Assembly (NCBI GenBank): GCA_036558545.1
Contig: DATBFJ010000076.1
Span: 1 to 64,000, forward strand
DNA from: JALYGJ01 sp036558545
GTDB taxonomy: Bacteria; Chloroflexota; Limnocylindria; Limnocylindrales; CSP1-4
Reading direction: 5' to 3'
DNA: 64,000 bases
The notes beneath the pieces are model-generated. The model was not told the DNA's origin and made no database searches. It saw only the letters and a program-made list of their open reading frames with translations. Within the stretch, counting starts at the first letter, position 1, and each line of letters begins with the position of its first letter. Made by a program: the position numbers and the translations under genes. Below are positions 1 to 7,593 of the stretch, in pieces.

Positions 1-675
1 GACGACGAAACGGTCAACGCGCTGCTGCGGCTCTCTCGTCCTGACGACATCTGGCTGGACGTTGGCGCTGGTGGTGGGCGATATGCCCTGCCTCTTGCCC
101 TGCATGTTGGACGAGTCTTCGCCATCGATCCGTCGCCGTCGATGCTCGAGGCCTTGTCAGATGATGCTCTGGCCGAGGGCATCTCGAACGTTGACGTCAT
201 CGAATCACGCTGGCCGATGGCCCAGCCCCCGAGCGGCGACGTGGCGTTGATGGCCCACGTTGGCTATGACATTGCAGACATCGGGCCTTTCGTGGAACAG
301 CTCGAGTCGCGAGCCCGTCGCTTGTGCGTTGCCGTAATGGGCGCGTCGGCGATGCAGACGACAGGCACCCTTTTCTGGCGCGGCGTCCACGGCGAAGACC
401 GCGTCCGGCTTCCGGCGTTGCCGGAGTTCGTGACATTGCTGTTTGCGCGCGGGCGTTTGCCGCAGATCACGCTCGTCGAAAGAACGCCACCGACCTTCGC
501 TTCGTTCGACGACGCGTTGGCGATGGCGCGCCGTCAACTGTGGGTGCGCGCCGGCAGTGCCAAGGACGAGACGCTGACCGCACTCGCGCGCGAATCCGTC
601 ACCGAGCGCGACGGCCGCTTCGCTTTCGAATGGGCACCGACGAAGATCGGCATCGTCAGTTGGCTGCCAGCTTGA
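1..675 (+). CDS. Class I SAM-dependent methyltransferase (5'-truncated by window edge)
   Basis: The frame is open from base 1, so the N-terminus lies outside the window. The visible protein has a methyltransferase motif I (LDVGAGGGRYALPLA) followed by an acidic motif II (FAIDPSPSML), the usual AdoMet-binding Rossmann signature. The downstream half shows no obvious substrate-specific motif, so the methyl acceptor is unknown. It ends TGA at 673-675, just before the CPBP gene on the same strand. Family call is secure, substrate is not. Confidence 0.8.
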   Translation, partial: DDETVNALLRLSRPDDIWLDVGAGGGRYALPLALHVGRVFAIDPSPSMLEALSDDALAEGISNVDVIESRWPMAQPPSGDVALMAHVGYDIADIGPFVEQLESRARRLCVAVMGASAMQTTGTLFWRGVHGEDRVRLPALPEFVTLLFARGRLPQITLVERTPPTFASFDDALAMARRQLWVRAGSAKDETLTALARESVTERDGRFAFEWAPTKIGIVSWLPA

Positions 676-689
676 TCTTCTAGCGGAAA

Positions 690-1379
690 GTGCCGGGCCG
701 TTCGGCACTTGAGTGGCGCGGTCGGTCGCCCGAGCATGATTTCGTGGACAGGCACAAGGTGGCTGCCGTTTCGGCTCCGGCGGTGATGCCCGTGATCATG
801 TCCGGCGTCTTCGCTCTCGCACGTCGACGACTCGGAAATCGCGGCGGCTATCTTGCCGGCTTTGGCGCGTATTGGCTGATCTGCGCTGGCTGGGCCATTG
901 CACTCATCGGTCGTCGGCGAGCAGGGCGTGCGCTACTCGCCTCGTCGCCGCCGGCGAACTCAAACTCGTTGCTTCAAGGGATGCTGCTCATCTGGCCGCC
1001 ACTTGGTGCTGTCACGACTCGCCTGATCCCTGAGCTATCTACAGTCGACCGGCAGATGGTCGCCACCTCGGCCGCGATCGCGCAGATCAATGCGGCGGTT
1101 GAGGAGCTATTTTGGCGCGAAACGTATGTCGAACTGTGGCCGAACAACCCGTGGCTTGGCTGGATCTGGCCTTCAATCGGTTTCGCGTTGTGGCATGTGG
1201 CGCCGCAGGTCATCCATCCATCCCGGCTCGGCAAGGGCCGCTACGTCGCGGCCAGCCTCGCGCTGGGATTGTCGTGGGGTTATGTCGCCTGGTCGACCCG
1301 GTCGATTCGCTGGACGACGGTGTCGCACGTCGTAACCGACGCTTCAGGTCTTCGGAATTCGCTCTATTTCCTCGAGTAG
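690..1379 (+). CDS. CPBP-family intramembrane metalloprotease (CAAX-protease-like)
   Basis: About 229 aa with several hydrophobic segments. The EELFWRE motif and a later FALWHVA segment match the EExxxR and histidine motifs that build the metal site in CPBP (CAAX protease and bacteriocin-processing) membrane proteins. The start is uncertain: GTG at 690 gives the longest frame, but GTG 744 or ATG 786 would start nearer the first membrane helix. The 3' end overlaps the convergent acetyltransferase gene by 36 nt. The substrate is unknown; relatives act in membrane protein processing or self-immunity. Confidence 0.72.
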   Translation: MPGRSALEWRGRSPEHDFVDRHKVAAVSAPAVMPVIMSGVFALARRRLGNRGGYLAGFGAYWLICAGWAIALIGRRRAGRALLASSPPANSNSLLQGMLLIWPPLGAVTTRLIPELSTVDRQMVATSAAIAQINAAVEELFWRETYVELWPNNPWLGWIWPSIGFALWHVAPQVIHPSRLGKGRYVAASLALGLSWGYVAWSTRSIRWTTVSHVVTDASGLRNSLYFLE

Positions 1380-1916
1380 CCGATAGGGAATTGGTTCGAG
1401 CGGCGCTGATTTCCCGCGGGCCGCTTCAGACAGGTACATGCCGTACCAGGCGACATCGACCCACGAGCCCAGCTTCCAGCCGACCCTTTCGTAGACCCCG
1501 ATCAACGACATGCCGATCGACCGATGGAGCGCAACGCTCGCGTCGTTCGGCAGTCCGATGCCGGCGTACGCGTTGACGAAACGCTGTCGGCGCAGAGTCG
1601 GTAGCAGTGCTCCGTAGAGAGCCTTGCCCACGCCGCGTCCTCGAAATTCCGAGTCGACATAGGCGGTCAGATCGACGGACCATCGATAGCCGGCGCGATC
1701 GCGGTGTCGTGCCGCATACGCATAGCCGATTACGCGGCCCTCTTCCTCTGCGACAAGCCATGGCGCGAGCTCGAGCGCACCCGCGATTCGCTGGGCCATC
1801 GCGGCGGCAGAGGGCGCGACCTCCTCGAACGAGATGATGCTGTCCTCGACGTACGGTCGGTAGATCTCCGCAACGCGCGCCGCGTCCGTTCTGGGATCGG
1901 CAACGCGCAATCGCAT
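1344..1916 (-). CDS. GNAT N-acetyltransferase, phosphinothricin/methionine-sulfoximine acetyltransferase-like
   Basis: 190 aa single GNAT domain. The order IYRPYVEDSIISFEE, then WLVAEEEGRVIGYAYA, then the acetyl-CoA loop RGRGVGKALY and the tail GIGLPNDASVALHRSIGM matches the Pat/Bar/MddA family, which acetylates amino-group inhibitors such as phosphinothricin or methionine sulfoximine. The longer open frame upstream is unsupported. ATG at 1916 starts inside the stop of the upstream MBL gene (TGATG), so the pair is translationally coupled. The actual substrate is not proven. Confidence 0.78.
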   Translation of the reverse strand: MRLRVADPRTDAARVAEIYRPYVEDSIISFEEVAPSAAAMAQRIAGALELAPWLVAEEEGRVIGYAYAARHRDRAGYRWSVDLTAYVDSEFRGRGVGKALYGALLPTLRRQRFVNAYAGIGLPNDASVALHRSIGMSLIGVYERVGWKLGSWVDVAWYGMYLSEAARGKSAPLEPIPYRLLEEIERIPKT

Positions 1917-2674
1917 CAGGGCAGGGGAGTCGACACGCCGCGATCCGGCGCGATGACATCGACCGAGACGCCAACTCCGAGCAACTCGTCGCGCAGTTGA
2001 TCTGGCGTGCCAACGAGGATCGGGAACGTGCCGTAATGGATGGGCACCACGGCGCGGACGCCCCACAACGCGGCAGCGCGCGCCGCGCCCGCCGGTCCCA
2101 TGGTGTAGTGCCCGCCGATCGGCAGGAACGCGACGTCAGGCCGGTGCATCTCGCCGAGCAGCTTCATGTCCCCGTACACGTCCGTGTCGCCGGCGAACAG
2201 GACGCGCATTCCGTCCTCGAGCTCGATCACGAAACCCACGGGTTCCCCGAGGTACATGGGGCTGTTCGACGGCGCAGTCCAATCCCCGGCCGAGTGATCG
2301 GCGTGGACCATCGTCAACTTCAACCCGCGAGCGGTGACGCTGCCGCCCTTGTTCATGCCGATGATCTCGACACCGGCACCCTCGAGCTGTGTCTCGAGCC
2401 AAAGCGAAAGCTCGTGGATGGCGACCCACGTAGGTTTGGTGGCGCGCGCAATCGCCAGCGCATCGGCATTGGTGACCTCACGCGGCGCGGAGCCGATGTG
2501 ATCGAAGTGGCCATGCGACACGAGCATCAGATCGCACTGGCTGACGTCTGCTGCGGCGCGCGTCGAAGTTGGGTTGCCGAACCACGGATCGAAGATCAGG
2601 GTCTTGCCGCCGGGTGTTCGCAGCTCGATACAGGAATGTCCGTACCACGTGAAGCTGCCGTTCGAATCGGCCAT
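1916..2674 (-). CDS. Metallo-beta-lactamase-fold metal-dependent hydrolase (UPF0173/YtkL-like)
   Basis: 252 aa. It begins with an ITWYGHSCIEL-type segment (here FTWYGHSCIEL) and DPWFGNP, then the metal-binding SHGHFDHIG (HxHxDH) and LFAGDTDVYGDMKLL, the layout of the UPF0173 branch of MBL hydrolases. These are cytoplasmic two-metal hydrolases of unknown substrate. It is first in a two-gene minus-strand unit with the Pat-like acetyltransferase. Its start is only 26 nt from the divergent gene at 2701, so the two promoters must overlap. Confidence 0.8.
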   Translation of the reverse strand: MADSNGSFTWYGHSCIELRTPGGKTLIFDPWFGNPTSTRAAADVSQCDLMLVSHGHFDHIGSAPREVTNADALAIARATKPTWVAIHELSLWLETQLEGAGVEIIGMNKGGSVTARGLKLTMVHADHSAGDWTAPSNSPMYLGEPVGFVIELEDGMRVLFAGDTDVYGDMKLLGEMHRPDVAFLPIGGHYTMGPAGAARAAALWGVRAVVPIHYGTFPILVGTPDQLRDELLGVGVSVDVIAPDRGVSTPLP

Positions 2675-2700
2675 CGATCTCGCCTCCGTATGCTCTCGGC

Positions 2701-3162
2701 GTGAGTGCCGTGCCCGCTCGGGGATCTCGTTTCTGGAATGCCGCGTTCCGTTTTCAGTATCGAATTCTCGCGCTCATGGACCCGCTCGTCCGTGGCATGT
2801 GGTCGCGACGCGGGATAGGCAATGTCGTCGAGCTCACCGTGCCCAGGAGGAATGGACCTGGCACGCGCACCCGTCTCATCGGCGTGCTGCATGTCAAAGG
2901 ACGCAGCTATGTCGGGCATCCGAACGGCGACGTTGGCTGGACGCGAGATCTTGAGGTCGCCCGACACGGCACGGTCCGGTACCACAACGGAGTCGAGTGG
3001 AGCTTCGTCGCGACGCGACTGCCGCCGGGCGAGGAACGCGAGCAGGCAATACGCGCGACCGGGCAGCATCCGTTCCCGGGCAATCTCGTCTATCGCCTCG
3101 GCCGTCGTCAGGTCGCGGCCGTAGGCGTCTACTTCCGACTCGACGACACTACGGCGCGATGA
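2701..3162 (+). CDS. Deazaflavin-dependent nitroreductase-like (Ddn/DUF385) protein
   Basis: 153 aa, GTG start. The core VELTVPRRNGPGTRTRLIGV, then YVGHPNGDVGWTRDLE and a late NLVYRLGRRQVAAVGVYF strand, resembles the split-barrel F420-dependent nitroreductase/Ddn family. Members bind F420 or another flavin and reduce quinones or nitro compounds. The match is from motif memory and is moderate. Stop overlaps the next start (ATGA at 3159-3162), so it is coupled with the MBL hydrolase downstream. Confidence 0.6.
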   Translation: MSAVPARGSRFWNAAFRFQYRILALMDPLVRGMWSRRGIGNVVELTVPRRNGPGTRTRLIGVLHVKGRSYVGHPNGDVGWTRDLEVARHGTVRYHNGVEWSFVATRLPPGEEREQAIRATGQHPFPGNLVYRLGRRQVAAVGVYFRLDDTTAR

Positions 3163-3797
3163 AGCTTCTTCAGCGGGTGATCGGGCCGATCGCCACGAAC
3201 CTTTATGTCCTGGCCGACGAGCCAAGCGGCGAGGCGATCGCCATCGATACGGCCGCACCGTGCGTGGAGTGGTTGACAACGACCTTGGCCGAACGAGGCT
3301 GGACACTGAAGCTCATCGTGAGCACGCACAGGCACTGGGATCACATCGGCGACAACGCACCTCTCTCGAACGTGACGGGTGCCCAGATCGCAGCTCATGC
3401 GCTTGATCGTCACGGGCTCGAACATCCGTCGACGTTGATGGCACCGTTCCCGATCCCGCCCTCTGTGCCTGCCATCGATCTCGCCGAGGGCTCGCGTGTC
3501 AAGTTTGGCGAAGTCGACCTCGAGGTGCTGCATACTCCCGGGCACACCGAGGGCTCCGTCTGCCTGCTGGCCAACGACGAGCGGCTGCTGTTCACCGGTG
3601 ACACGCTCTTTGCCGGAAGCTGGGGTCGGACTGATCTTCCGGGTGGATCGGACGATCAGATGGTTGATTCGCTCGCCCGACTCACCGCCTTGCCGACCGA
3701 CCTCAAGGTGTTGCCCGGCCACGGACGCCAGACGACCATCGGAGCAGAACGGCCGTGGCTCGGGCAGGTCGTCCGCTCCGGCGTGCTGCCTTTCTAA
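3159..3797 (+). CDS. MBL-fold hydrolase, glyoxalase II-like
   Basis: 212 aa from the ATG that overlaps the previous stop. Metal motifs in order: STHRHWDHIGD, HTPGHTEGS, FTGDTLFAGSWGRTDLPGG and LPGHG. The FAGSWGRTDLPGG segment is typical of bacterial glyoxalase II/persulfide-dioxygenase-like MBL proteins, which hydrolyse thioesters or oxidise persulfides in the cytoplasm. The longer in-frame extension upstream has no coding character. Exact substrate is unknown. Confidence 0.82.
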   Translation: MKLLQRVIGPIATNLYVLADEPSGEAIAIDTAAPCVEWLTTTLAERGWTLKLIVSTHRHWDHIGDNAPLSNVTGAQIAAHALDRHGLEHPSTLMAPFPIPPSVPAIDLAEGSRVKFGEVDLEVLHTPGHTEGSVCLLANDERLLFTGDTLFAGSWGRTDLPGGSDDQMVDSLARLTALPTDLKVLPGHGRQTTIGAERPWLGQVVRSGVLPF

Positions 3798-3926
3798 CTC
3801 GCATCCGTGACCTCCATAAGGTCAACCCCCGGGCCCAACCGGAGCTTTCGGCTCAACCGACTCGATTTCGGCCGCGGTCTGAGCGTGGCGAACCGGCGGA
3901 CTCGCCCACCGAAGACATAAGAGAGA

Positions 3927-3955
3927 GGCCGGTGACCTTATGACGGTCACCGGCC
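3927..3955. terminator. Perfect 11-bp hairpin between convergent genes
   Basis: GGCCGGTGACC (3927-3937) and GGTCACCGGCC (3945-3955) pair perfectly around a 7-nt loop. It sits between the end of the plus-strand MBL gene (3797) and the end of the minus-strand double-GNAT gene (3979). It can serve both transcripts. There is no strong U-run on either side, so termination is inferred from stem strength and position. Confidence 0.65.
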
Positions 3956-3978
3956 CCATTGATATGGCGAACCGCCTA

Positions 3979-4962
3979 TCAGAGCGGCTTGCGCCAGGCG
4001 GTTGACCGCTCCAGAACCTTGAAGCCGTTGCGCTCGTACAGACCGAGCGCGCCCGTCGGGTTCTCGGCATCGACGCCGAGAACGCCGTAATCCATGCCGC
4101 GGTCCTTGATCAGCTGCAGCGACCTCGCGATCAAGGCGTTGGCCAGACCGCGCTTGCGCCACGGCCGTCGGGTGAACACGCTGTTCAGCCAACCGCGTTG
4201 AACGCCGATTGCAGCGTTCTCCTCGTGGCTGATGCTGTTGACGTTGCCCGCGGCAACCTCGTCGCCGTCCCAGGCGATGACCCACAGCGTCGGATCGAAA
4301 GTCGGGCTTTCCATCCAGCTCTTGAGTCGCTCGTCCGAATCGTCGAAGCCGCCCCAGTGGTCCTTGAACGCTTCTACGTCCGCGTGCCAGACCTGGAAAA
4401 TGTTGTCGTCCGTGACAGGTCGAATCTCGAGTCCTTCGGGGAGCTCCACCTCCGGAATTGGATCCGAAAGATCGCGGGTCATCTCGAAGAACCAGCGGAC
4501 AGGCTCAAAGCCTTGCTTCTGCAGCAGGGCAATGCGACCTGCCTGACGATCGTTCGACCATGAGCCAAGGACGCGCTGCCGTTCCGTCTGCTGGGTCGCC
4601 GCGAGTTCCCGTGCTCGCTCGACGTTGTACTCCAACAGCGCGGTGCCAATTCCCTTGCGACGCCATTCGGGCAGCACAGCGCCGTTGATGCGGTACTCGC
4701 GGTATACGCCGTCGTTGGTGTCGACCCACTCACGCTCCGAGTAGGCGACGGGAGCGCCGTCGACAAAGGCAAGGTTGACGTCCCGATCTGGCCGGAAGGT
4801 GTCAGTCGGGTGGCTCATCCACGCTCGAATGTCGCCTTCAGTCTCGAAGTTGGGCACGCCGTCCGCCTTCAACTCGTTGTTGAGGATCCTGGCGAATGCT
4901 GGAACGTCGTCGAGGCCTTCGAACGGCCGGATCTTCAAGTCGAGTGCCGTTGCTTGTTTCAT
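3979..4962 (-). CDS. Tandem-GNAT acetyltransferase (mycothiol-synthase-like architecture)
   Basis: 327 aa with two GNAT repeats. The first carries RRKGIGTALLEYN and the second RKRGLANALIARS, each the acetyl-CoA pyrophosphate loop, and the second ends with the GALGLYERNGFKVL beta-bulge segment. The double architecture is that of mycothiol synthase, but this alone does not prove mycothiol synthesis. It is the last gene of the ABC transporter unit: its ATG directly follows the permease stop (TAG then ATG), with AGAGGG about 9 nt upstream inside the permease 3' end. The context suggests modification of something the transporter handles, which is inference. Confidence 0.78.
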   Translation of the reverse strand: MKQATALDLKIRPFEGLDDVPAFARILNNELKADGVPNFETEGDIRAWMSHPTDTFRPDRDVNLAFVDGAPVAYSEREWVDTNDGVYREYRINGAVLPEWRRKGIGTALLEYNVERARELAATQQTERQRVLGSWSNDRQAGRIALLQKQGFEPVRWFFEMTRDLSDPIPEVELPEGLEIRPVTDDNIFQVWHADVEAFKDHWGGFDDSDERLKSWMESPTFDPTLWVIAWDGDEVAAGNVNSISHEENAAIGVQRGWLNSVFTRRPWRKRGLANALIARSLQLIKDRGMDYGVLGVDAENPTGALGLYERNGFKVLERSTAWRKPL

Positions 4963-5763
4963 CTAACCAACCCTCTTGAGCTTGCCGGTGCGCTTGGCGT
5001 ATCGCTCGGCGAGCGAGAACGCATATGCGCCCGCGGGGATGAGAACGACGGCCATGACCAACAGCGGCCAGACGTCGTGAAGCAAATCGCTTACCGGGAC
5101 TCCGTTCATGAGGCCCTGGCGGATGCCGTCGAGGATGTATGTGCCAGGCACGAACTGGGACACGAACTGCATCCACTGGGGCAGGATGGCGATGCTGTAG
5201 TACACGCCACTGAACAGAAGAAGCAGCGAGTTCAGGACGAAGACCATCTGGTCACCGCGCTCGACATAGAGCAGCGGCAGGATGGCGGCCATCATGCCGA
5301 TGCCCACGATCGATGCCGAGCCGATGAGCATGAACACGGCAGCGGTCGTCCAATTCGCGTTGGACAGGTCAATGCCAAAGAACATGACCAGCACCGCGAG
5401 CACTATCGCCGTATGGATGAAGCCGTAGATCAGCGCGAAGAGCGTCGATCCCAGGAGGTGGGTGATCCGCCTCACCGGGGCCATCATCGTGTATTCGAGC
5501 GTGCCCTCCCAGCGTTCCCAGGTGATCGTCTCGGCGATGAAGCTGAACACGACACTCAGGTAGTTCCAGAACACGGCGCCAATGACGAGGTACAGGATCA
5601 GCTCTTCGCTGCCCTGGTCCTTGCCGATCAAGGTGACCGACAAAGCGGCTGCCACGGCATAGACCAGAAAGCCGAATTCCCAGCCCCAGTAACGCTTGAC
5701 CAGGTTGTAGTTACGTTCGACGAACGCGTAGCTGCCTTTCAGCTCGCGAGTCAGGACGGCCAT
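4963..5763 (-). CDS. ABC-2 type transporter permease
   Basis: 266 aa with about six hydrophobic segments. The arrangement MAVLTRELKGSYAFVERNYN, then WERWEGTLEYTMMAPVRR, then FVPGTYILDGIRQGLM matches ABC-2 permeases of drug, lipid or polysaccharide exporters. WEGTLEYTMMAP is the conserved cytoplasmic region that contacts the ATPase. It partners with the ATPase encoded upstream at 6086-7000, from which it is separated by two tiny ORFs and a hairpin. RBS CGGAG lies about 10 nt before the ATG. Export substrate unknown. Confidence 0.88.
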   Translation of the reverse strand: MAVLTRELKGSYAFVERNYNLVKRYWGWEFGFLVYAVAAALSVTLIGKDQGSEELILYLVIGAVFWNYLSVVFSFIAETITWERWEGTLEYTMMAPVRRITHLLGSTLFALIYGFIHTAIVLAVLVMFFGIDLSNANWTTAAVFMLIGSASIVGIGMMAAILPLLYVERGDQMVFVLNSLLLLFSGVYYSIAILPQWMQFVSQFVPGTYILDGIRQGLMNGVPVSDLLHDVWPLLVMAVVLIPAGAYAFSLAERYAKRTGKLKRVG

Positions 5764-5796
5764 TTCACGGTCTCCGACTAATTGGTTGGTGGGTTC

Positions 5797-5824
5797 GGGC
5801 CCGCCCCCTAACGGGTGCGGGCCC
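5797..5824 (-). other. Strong GC hairpin within ABC operon, holding a stop codon in its loop
   Basis: GGGCCCGC (5797-5804) pairs with GCGGGCCC (5817-5824); three further C-G pairs can extend it inward. On the minus strand the TAG stop of the 65-aa ORF (5808-5810) lies in the loop. There is no U-run after it, so a processing, stability or translational insulation element between the ATPase and permease halves of the operon is more likely than a full terminator. Confidence 0.6.
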
Positions 5825-6005
5825 TTTCACTGACGGGGTCAGCAGCCAGACGGCTGCCGACGTCGATCATCAGCCGACCGACAGCGCGGCCCATGCGCCG
5901 GCGTGGCGGGCGATTGACGAGGCTGGCTGAGTGCAGGTGTCGGGAGCGACGCGCCTCGGCGCGGCTCTGACGCTGACTGTCCAGGTGGTAGTGATGGGAG
6001 ATCAC
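5808..6005 (-). CDS. Small basic hypothetical protein (65 aa) in ABC operon
   Basis: GTG start overlapping the stop of the 26-aa ORF (GTGA, 6005-6002), with GAGGA about 7 nt upstream. The N-terminus VISHHYHLDS is histidine-rich, the middle is arginine-rich (RRSRHLHS, RPPRRRMG), and the C-terminal part RAVGRLMIDVGSRLA could form an amphipathic helix. No family recognised. Tight coupling on both sides and an operon position between ATPase and permease argue that it is translated. Confidence 0.55.
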   Translation of the reverse strand: MISHHYHLDSQRQSRAEARRSRHLHSASLVNRPPRRRMGRAVGRLMIDVGSRLAADPVSERARTR

Positions 6006-6082
6006 TGTGGGTTCCTCATTTCTTCAAGTTTTTGAGTGGTTGTTTTGTTGATCGGGTTGGTGTGTGGCTCGGTCGTCTTCAT
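6002..6082 (-). CDS. Tiny ORF (26 aa) between ABC ATPase and 65-aa ORF
   Basis: ATG at 6082, stop TGA at 6004-6002. It encodes a 26-residue Thr/Asn/Lys-rich peptide beginning MKTTEPHTNP. The poly-Glu codons ending the ATPase gene create an AGGAGGA Shine-Dalgarno about 9 nt before this ATG, and its stop overlaps the next GTG start. Codons such as AAA, ACA, CTT and GAA make it clearly richer in A+T than its neighbours. Function unknown: it may be a coupling ORF keeping ribosomes on the message, or a real small peptide. Confidence 0.5.
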   Translation of the reverse strand: MKTTEPHTNPINKTTTQKLEEMRNPQ

Positions 6083-6085
6083 CGG

Positions 6086-7000
6086 CTATTCCTCCTCTTC
6101 TTCCTCTTCGACGTCGTCGTCGAGGGATCGGCCGGTGTAGCGCATGAACACGTCATGCAGGGTGGCTTGGTGACCGGGCGTGCTGAGCAGATCCCGCAGC
6201 TCGGCCGGTGTCCCCTCGTTGACCACCCGGCCGTCGGCCAGGATTGCCAGCCGGTTGCACAGGCGCTCCGCCTCCTCCATGTCGTGCGTCGTGAGCACGA
6301 TCGTGGCGTCGTGGTTGGCCATGACTTCCTCGATGAACGACTGGACCTCGAGCTTTGAACGCGGATCGAGTCCGGTCGTCGGCTCGTCCAGGAGGAGCAG
6401 CGTCGGGCTGGTCAGCAGCGCTCGCGCGATGGCGACCTTCTGCTGCATTCCCCGGCTCATCTGCTCAACTGGCCGTCCCAGACGTGCCTTGCCCACACCG
6501 AGGCGAGCAAGGATTCGGACCGACTCCGCGGCTGCCCACTTGGCATCTACCCCGTATAGCCGGGCGGCGTACGAGAGGTTCTCGGCAGGCGAGAGCTTCT
6601 TGAAGAACGCCGCGTCGACGCTGACGCGGTTGATGTACCGCTTGACCTGCATCTCGTGCTTGGTGATGTCGAGTCCAAAGACCTCGACCTTCCCCTGGTC
6701 GATCGTCAGCAGCGTGCTGACAAGCCGGATGAGTGTGGACTTGCCGCTGCCGTTGGCGCCAAGGACGCCGTAGATCTCGCCGCGCATGATGCGCATCGAG
6801 ACGTCGTCAATGGCCACGACCGGCTTTTTCTTCCGACCGACGACGAAGCGTTTGGTTACGTGGTCGATGACCAGCGCCGGCGTTTCCGCTGCGCTCACCT
6901 GTTGCGGCGCGACCGGACCGGGCTCGACCTGCGTATTCACCATCGCTCCTTCATCTGCCGGCGTCTGCGGCCGGACCGGTGGTTCGAGCGTGACGGTCAT
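6086..7000 (-). CDS. ABC transporter ATP-binding protein (ABC-2 exporter)
   Basis: 304 aa. Walker A GANGSGKST, Q-loop region, signature MSRGMQQKVAIARALL, Walker B LLLLDEPTTGLD and switch TTHDMEEAE are all present. A Pro/Glu/Gln-rich N-terminal extension of about 45 aa precedes the domain, and the C-terminus ends in a run of Glu. It energises export by the ABC-2 permease at 4963-5763. It is the first large gene after a leader with an upstream ORF and an intrinsic terminator, so expression is probably controlled by attenuation. RBS GGAG lies 8 nt before ATG. Confidence 0.9.
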   Translation of the reverse strand: MTVTLEPPVRPQTPADEGAMVNTQVEPGPVAPQQVSAAETPALVIDHVTKRFVVGRKKKPVVAIDDVSMRIMRGEIYGVLGANGSGKSTLIRLVSTLLTIDQGKVEVFGLDITKHEMQVKRYINRVSVDAAFFKKLSPAENLSYAARLYGVDAKWAAAESVRILARLGVGKARLGRPVEQMSRGMQQKVAIARALLTSPTLLLLDEPTTGLDPRSKLEVQSFIEEVMANHDATIVLTTHDMEEAERLCNRLAILADGRVVNEGTPAELRDLLSTPGHQATLHDVFMRYTGRSLDDDVEEEEEEE

Positions 7001-7104
7001 ATCGGTTGCTCCTGCTTAATTGGTTTGCTTCCAATCGACAGGGCCCCCGGTTACACGACCGCGGGAGGGAGGCTTCTCGATGACTTCGTTGTGCGAAAGG
7101 CATC

Positions 7105-7137
7105 AAAAAAGCCGGGGGCCCGATCTGGCCCTCCGGC
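7105..7137 (-). terminator. Rho-independent terminator in the ABC operon leader (attenuator candidate)
   Basis: On the minus strand GCCGGAGGGCC and GGGCCCCCGGC form a GC-rich stem, followed at once by TTTTTT (AAAAAA at 7105-7110 on plus). It lies about 105 nt before the ATG of the ABC ATPase and about 27 nt after the stop of the 33-aa upstream ORF. Because a good promoter lies only about 170 nt further upstream with no other gene between, it would stop the leader transcript unless antitermination occurs. Confidence 0.8.
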
Positions 7138-7163
7138 TCCTTCCGCTGCAGCGACTGCTTGCG

Positions 7164-7265
7164 TCAGGTCAAAAAGGGCACAGATCTCCCGCGCACCGGC
7201 GCGCCCATAGGCGCGACGATCCGCAGCGCGGTGGCTGCGGTGCTGGCGAGGAAATTCGTTGTCAT
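7164..7265 (-). CDS. Upstream/leader ORF (33 aa) of the ABC operon
   Basis: ATG at 7265, TGA at 7166-7164, lying wholly inside the leader between the promoter (7317-7345) and the terminator (7105-7137). The peptide starts MTTNFLASTAATALRIV and has no run of one amino acid. AGGAG is present but about 14 nt from ATG, longer than ideal. Position suggests a leader peptide whose translation could govern the terminator, as in ribosome-mediated attenuation of resistance and export genes. Translation is not proven. Confidence 0.45.
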   Translation of the reverse strand: MTTNFLASTAATALRIVAPMGAPVRGRSVPFLT

Positions 7266-7316
7266 CTGTGCTTAAACGGCTCCTGGTTGTGATGGGCGCG
7301 GTGAGCGCGAGGGCGG

Positions 7317-7345
7317 ATGGTAAGACCGTGAAGGACGTATGTCAA
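7317..7345 (-). promoter_or_regulatory. Sigma-70 type promoter of the ABC operon
   Basis: Minus strand TTGACA (7345-7340), 17-nt spacer, TACCAT (7322-7317). The predicted start near 7310 leaves a leader of about 310 nt before the ATPase gene. It lies just downstream of the DUF2277 stop at 7356. Confidence 0.65.
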
Positions 7346-7355
7346 ACCAGGGCCG

Positions 7356-7580
7356 CTACGCTGCCGATTCCACCGAGTTGACGTTTCCGCCGACCGCGTC
7401 GAGCAGATGCCGCGATGCGTGTGCGATCTCCTCGACGGCCGCGTTGAACGCCTCCTCGTTTTTCTTGGAGGGCACCCTATAGCCGCTGATCTTGCGCACA
7501 AACTGGAGCGCGGCGGCATGGACTTCGTCGTCGGTGGGGTACTGGTCGGGACGGCGCAGGGTAATGATGCTTCGGCACAT
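7356..7580 (-). CDS. DUF2277 family protein
   Basis: 74 aa. The start MCRSIITLRRPDQYPTDDE and the core AALQFVRKISGYRVPSKKNE, then AFNAAVEEIAHASRHLLDA, match DUF2277, a small all-helical family of unknown function. ATG at 7580 is chosen because the family begins with MCRxI; the longer in-frame extension runs through a heptamer repeat and is not coding. No clear Shine-Dalgarno precedes the ATG. Confidence 0.82.
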   Translation of the reverse strand: MCRSIITLRRPDQYPTDDEVHAAALQFVRKISGYRVPSKKNEEAFNAAVEEIAHASRHLLDAVGGNVNSVESAA

Positions 7581-7593
7581 GCCGGCAGCATAT

